From Chlorops oryzae (taxonomy: Eukaryota; Arthropoda; Insecta; Diptera; Chloropidae): DNA of 64,000 nt. Each line of letters opens with the position of its first letter. Position 1 is the first letter of the stretch. Positions 59,643 through 64,000 of this stretch are shown one piece after another. The notes below the pieces were generated by a model. It saw nothing but the letters and a program-made list of their open reading frames with translations, had not been told where the DNA came from and did not search any database. The translations under genes and the position numbers were made by a program. The DNA lies in assembly GCA_020466095.1 (NCBI GenBank), contig CM035809.1, positions 26,341,927-26,405,926 of the forward strand, written 5' to 3'.

Positions 59643-60377
59643 CCCAGCAAACAATTTAGGAGTGACCATATTTTTGAGTCCAAAATATGTAGAAAATATG
59701 AGACTCAGAAAAATGAGTCCGAAGGAAGTCTTTATCATATCAGACAAGAAGTTTAAGAATCAAAACTCATTCTAAGGGGACTGATAAACGATACCAAACT
59801 ACCCAGCAGGAAGCCTGTCGCCATATGGCCCCATGTATTGACGTCAATATAGACAAGAGAACTAGTTCGAACGTCAACAGTATTTATAGGCGGTGTCATA
59901 AGAGAAACTGTACTCTCAAGAGGTGTAGTACATCTTTATTGACCATTTCAACAACGTGTCTCCTTAAAAAGCGAAAGAGTCCTTCTTTTGCCTACATAAT
60001 AGCAGCGACGTCAATTGTTTTTCGGTCTACTGTTGCCATTAAATGACAACTCAATGTTAAATGTCAATAACGCAAAGCATTGCGACGGGTATAACTGGTC
60101 AGTAGTAGGTTCTGTTGACGCAGTCAGTAGAGAAAGAGTATAGATTAACTATAGACATTTTCTGCAGGGCAGCTTCAGTATTTTTATTTGTGTGAGTTTT
60201 TTCTTTTCACATACAGTGTCCGTGTTATGGAAGAATCCACATTACTAAAAATATTAAAGCTTGTTTGATATCGTGTATCAGTCACTTTAGAGAGCTCCTT
60301 ACAAAGCTCATTATGAGAGCTCCGACTCCGCATTAGAAATTATACACAATCCATTCAGATTTAGAATGTTTGCTGGG
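59643..60377. mobile_element. 735-bp CCCAGCAAAC element carrying a nested insertion
   Basis: Ends CCCAGCAAACAATTT (59643) and AATGTTTGCTGGG (to 60377). The left interior has ATGAGTCCGAAGG and ATATGAGACTC words as in the 45.0 kb relative; the right interior has AGAGCTC words. The nested element at 59812-60169 replaces the core. Without it the host would be about 377 bp. No tRNA-like core seen. Confidence 0.7.
59812..60169. mobile_element. 358-bp short relative of the 24.2 kb element, nested
   Basis: Left CCCAGCAGGAAGCCTGTCG and right TTTTCTGCAGGG. Shares with 24191-25075 the left end, 'tagagaaagagtatagatt' near the right end and the GTTGACGC word. It lacks the tRNA-like middle. It lies wholly within the 59643-60377 element. 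Confidence 0.65.
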
Positions 60378-63370
60378 TTCTTATATTAAAATTTTGCGCA
60401 AAACTTAAAAGAATCAAAAATACTTAAGGCATCGAAATGACGTTCATCAAAAAATTACTTTTTGTGAACACTTTAACTTAGAGCTTTTCTCGAAGCCATG
60501 AACAATTTGCAATCCTTCCAATAATTATGCAGATTGTAATTTAATGCCTTTGAATGAGTGAAGATGTTATTGCAGCATGAAAAGGCAAGGCATTCCTTGG
60601 CAATGTCAAGACTGCACACAAAGAGGAAAATAACTTTTTGCACAGACACCTTCACATTAAGACACACCAATCGTCTTCGGAGCGAAGCAATTTTGTGGCA
60701 AAGAAACCAACGCAGGAGCATCCGCAGAAACATCATCATTTTTGAATTTCACCAAATGAAATTGCACTTCTTGAAAACAATTGCACACCAGTCGAGGAGG
60801 AGGAGTCATTGCTGGAAATTATCATTTATCATTTCGCAATTGTGCGAAGAGAAGAGTCTGTATGTGTGTGTGTTCTGTGAGCCAGGAATGCAAATTTCGA
60901 ACTTATGAAAAGGCAAAAGAAGGACATACGAGCGCTTCCTTCCAGTGACCTCTTCTGCCATTTCACTCATACCCATTGTCTGTTGATCGATCTTGCTCGA
61001 ATCCTTTGGTCCTCGGGAAGGACTAACTTGATTTATTCGTCTTTTGTCCGACTCCCTTGGCCATGGCAGCATTTCAGTACGCACAATCAGCAATGGAAAT
61101 CCTAAAATTGAAGCAAGCGAAGTCGAATTTCGTCTTCTGATTTCGAAAGCTTCTTCTCATTGTGATTGTTTGTCGATTGTTTTCGGCTTTGTTGCTGTGG
61201 ACGACTGTGAAAATCTCGCCAACGTTGAGCAACAAAACAAAGTTTCTTTTATTTTCTTCGAAGACATTTATTATTTTCCCATTTTCGGAATTTCCAGATA
61301 TTTATTGACGCAGAAAAGTGGAAAACTAAATGAAGGAGGGAAGCGCAATTTCTTTAGTTTCTAAATTGCTTGAAATTTGTCAGTTGCACTTTCTAAGTGG
61401 AATTTGATTTTCCCTATTTCCAGTGAGACGATTTATCCTGAAGACTCTCTTGATGATATGTCCTTGCAAGTCTCTTTATTGTTTCTTCAAATTTCGTTAG
61501 ATATTTTATTGAATGGCTTGATGAAAGCAAGATTTCAAGAAAAATCTATAACGGGAATTAGAAGGAGTACTTCAATCCTTTCCATTTGAAGTCATCCGTT
61601 TAAGAGAGAAGGATTTATGATTTTCAACGGATATAGAATATGTTTCAGGTTCTTACACAGATTTATGAAATATTTTCGTATTGAAAGAACATTTTTTCGA
61701 AAATGGTTTCCGAAGGTGATTTTTAAAACAAAAAACCCGGAAAATCAGCATAAATAATACCACAAATCATAAGCTTGATTTGCATTCGAAATAACATAAA
61801 TAGTAGTGTGCTTTTAGGCTCACTTCATGGTGTCTATTGCACACCTATTCACACACGATTTCTGCAACACGGTTCAGCTTGGTTGTAACAATGTAAACTA
61901 TTTAATGGACTAATTAAGCTGCAAGCATTCGAGTTGGGCCACGCCCACACAGCCCACAGTCGCATCTAAATAATGCGGCTTACTTCGTCTAATGGCCCGG
62001 CCGTGATTGCATGCGAAATGCTCGCATTTAGCATGCTGTTGCTGCTTTTTGTGTTTATGTATTTGCATAAATTCGCTACACGTGCGCGCGTTTAATTTGA
62101 ATTTGTGATAGCAATTTCAGCTCCATGGACAACAAAATAGTGAGAACGATGTTTAAGTTTTTTTTATATATATAAAATTTTGACGAAATATTGTTAAAAG
62201 AAGAATTTGAGTTTGTAGAGTCCATCCATAAGGACTTGTCAATCAAAACTGAAGCAGGGTGATAGACTATGACGGGCTAATGATTGAATAAGCATTGAAA
62301 GCGGAAAGGGGAAAGCTCAAGACAAGGGCAAGAAAATTCAGATAACTGAGTCGTGAATGGAAGTTAGATTACAGGACAGGATACTCTAAGGATTATTGTC
62401 GTTGGAGTGAGAGTTGGGTCGAAATCCACAGTATATATACTAGATGAAGAAGTCGATTAAAGCTCTTCATTTGCAAGTAAAAAGGAGTTTCCGAATTGCA
62501 ATGAGAAAACGAAATTCGTAATTTCCAACTTCCAATACATTAACACCTCAAAGTAAAGGAGCGTTGCGAAAAAAAAGTTCATAGATTCTGAGAGATTACT
62601 TCAGGCCATAGCTGAACATTTGAGTAATTTATGGTGAAGAGATGTATCCACTCGAGGGTATAATAAATTATTGGCCCAAATGTATGCATGCTCGTTGGTC
62701 TTTCTCAGCTTACTCCAAATGTTGCTCTTATGATGTATTGAGTGCCGTAAACTATGCTACACTTACTTTTCATTTTATGCTGTTTTCTCCAACAAAGTCC
62801 AGACCGAAATCATGGAGCTTCGTTCCCACGTGACTTTTGTAAGTTCAACTTCAATTTACATGGACTTTCGGACACAATCTGTTTTACTGATTCTTTGGTG
62901 ATTGCGATCCTTAAAGCTTCGAGTTTTGTATGAGAGGTCATAAATCCAAATACGGCGTTCCTAAAGACACAATTTTAAAAGCCTTATTATTTTGTTTAAT
63001 GTGGTAAGCTTTGTTCTCTTGAGAAGTAGAAACAAGGACGTCCAAAAAAATTTATTTCTTAGTCAGATGGGCTAAAGGATTTATGAGAATTTATTCAGAT
63101 TTTTAGGAAAAGGTAAAGAGGGTAAGCTACGAGGGTTTTCCAAAGAATATGAGTTTTCTGAGGTATTTTCAGTTTTAAGTGAAATCAATGCATTAACGCA
63201 ATAGCCGAAAGAAAATATCTCATTTAATTGAATAAATAATCAATCTGTGGGCGTTAGTAACTACCCCTTTTTTGGAAAAATTTCGAAAAGGAGGCTTCAT
63301 AGCTACTAAAATTGGTATCAAATTGGAGGAAAGCAGTGATGTAGCTGGAGAGATGTTGAAGTCCTTATTA
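60378..63370. other. noncoding region
   Basis: No exon, RNA gene or delimited repeat recognised. Open frames of up to 116 codons overlap on both strands and show no domain. Confidence 0.4.
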
Positions 63371-63846
63371 AGGGTCTTGCTGACTGCGGCCCAAAGAAAG
63401 GGATTTTAAAGTTTTGTTGATTTTTGAATAGATACTACCTTAACACACTGTAGGAACCGATTTCTAGGGCTCTATTTCCCAGTGTCCTTGAAATATCCTA
63501 ACAAAACCCTTTTTATTAATCCCTTTTTCAAAAATTTATATCTTGAAAACGAATTAAGATAAAAAGACGAAACAAATGGCCGCTGATAGCTTATAAAAGG
63601 GAAAATTAAAAAATTTTTCTTTAAAATTTTACACTGAGAAAAAAACTTTCACAACAAAGAAAATAAAAATAAAAATTTTTTTTCAGTGTATTCCCACTTT
63701 TGCGCCACTTTCTCGCTACTTCTAAAAATACCTCTGAGTATGCCCTTTAACCAAAAAATTTTTTATCCAAATCAAAAGGTAATTTTAGGAGATATTAACA
63801 AAAACGTAGGCCCATATAGACACTCTCAGTACTGATATGCTGCACT
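63371..63846 (+). repeat. dispersed repeat family, copy 2 (nearly identical to 13.7 kb)
   Basis: Same orientation, order and nearly the same sequence as 13681-14175, from 'ctgactgcggccc' to 'tgctgcacta', including the ACACTGAGAAAAAA/TTTTTTTCAGTGT middle. Differences are scattered substitutions and one- to few-base gaps. Confidence 0.75.
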
Positions 63847-64000
63847 AGATTTATGTTTTCAAAACCATTATGCACAAGAAAATGTTGCATACTTCAAGGC
63901 ATAAATTTTGCTATTTTCATAACCATCTGCACTGGAGAGATGGCATTGAATTTTCTCCTTTTAAATCCGTGATGTGCAGGCCCTATGATCTCTCATAAGC

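Overview
The window looks like AT-rich nuclear DNA from a brachyceran fly. The main clue is a dispersed repeat at about 29.4-30.2 kb of the type found across flies: a short hairpin in 'aaagctaaagtcgg...', a GACGGACGGACA tract and a terminal 'gggtataaa'. Compact insect-type gene structures and a GH18 chitinase-like gene with short introns agree with this. I cannot name the genus. Nothing bacterial, viral or CRISPR-like is visible.

Genes are sparse. Four loci are convincing: (1) a five-exon secreted chitinase-like protein (7.35-8.81 kb, +) whose catalytic Glu is Gln, so probably not an active chitinase; (2) an intronless 98-residue coiled-coil protein (19.56-19.86 kb, -); (3) head-to-head with it, an intronless IQ-motif coiled-coil gene (20.25-21.44 kb, +) resembling dynein regulatory complex subunit 10 (IQCD/DRC10 family), with one extra base that separates the C-terminal IQ motif; (4) an intact inverted paralogue of it (32.59-33.76 kb, -). 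The last three suggest a small cluster of intronless genes, two with axonemal (sperm flagellum) character. A possible coding fragment runs off the left edge (1-171, -).

Most of the rest is mobile DNA, nearly all non-autonomous and bounded by inverted repeats: a defective piggyBac-like element with TTAA ends and a transposase C-terminal zinc-finger remnant (5.75-6.61 kb); several MITEs; long foldback elements (0.57-0.96, 18.0-18.6, 36.8-37.5, 44.1-44.9, 49.0-49.6 kb); a repeat family with near-identical copies at 13.7 and 63.4 kb; and a set of roughly 0.73-0.91 kb elements, most with CCCAG/CCCTG-type inverted ends, often with subterminal short repeats (4.2, 9.1, 24.2, 31.1, 45.0, 59.6 kb). Four of these carry tRNA-like sequences with recognisable A- and B-box motifs. 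That recurring combination is the best candidate here for an undescribed system. A tandem array of a 43-bp unit, each carrying a small hairpin, lies at 35.27-36.13 kb.

From about 37.8 kb to the right end I find no convincing exon. This looks like gene desert, or the intron of a large gene, containing scattered elements.
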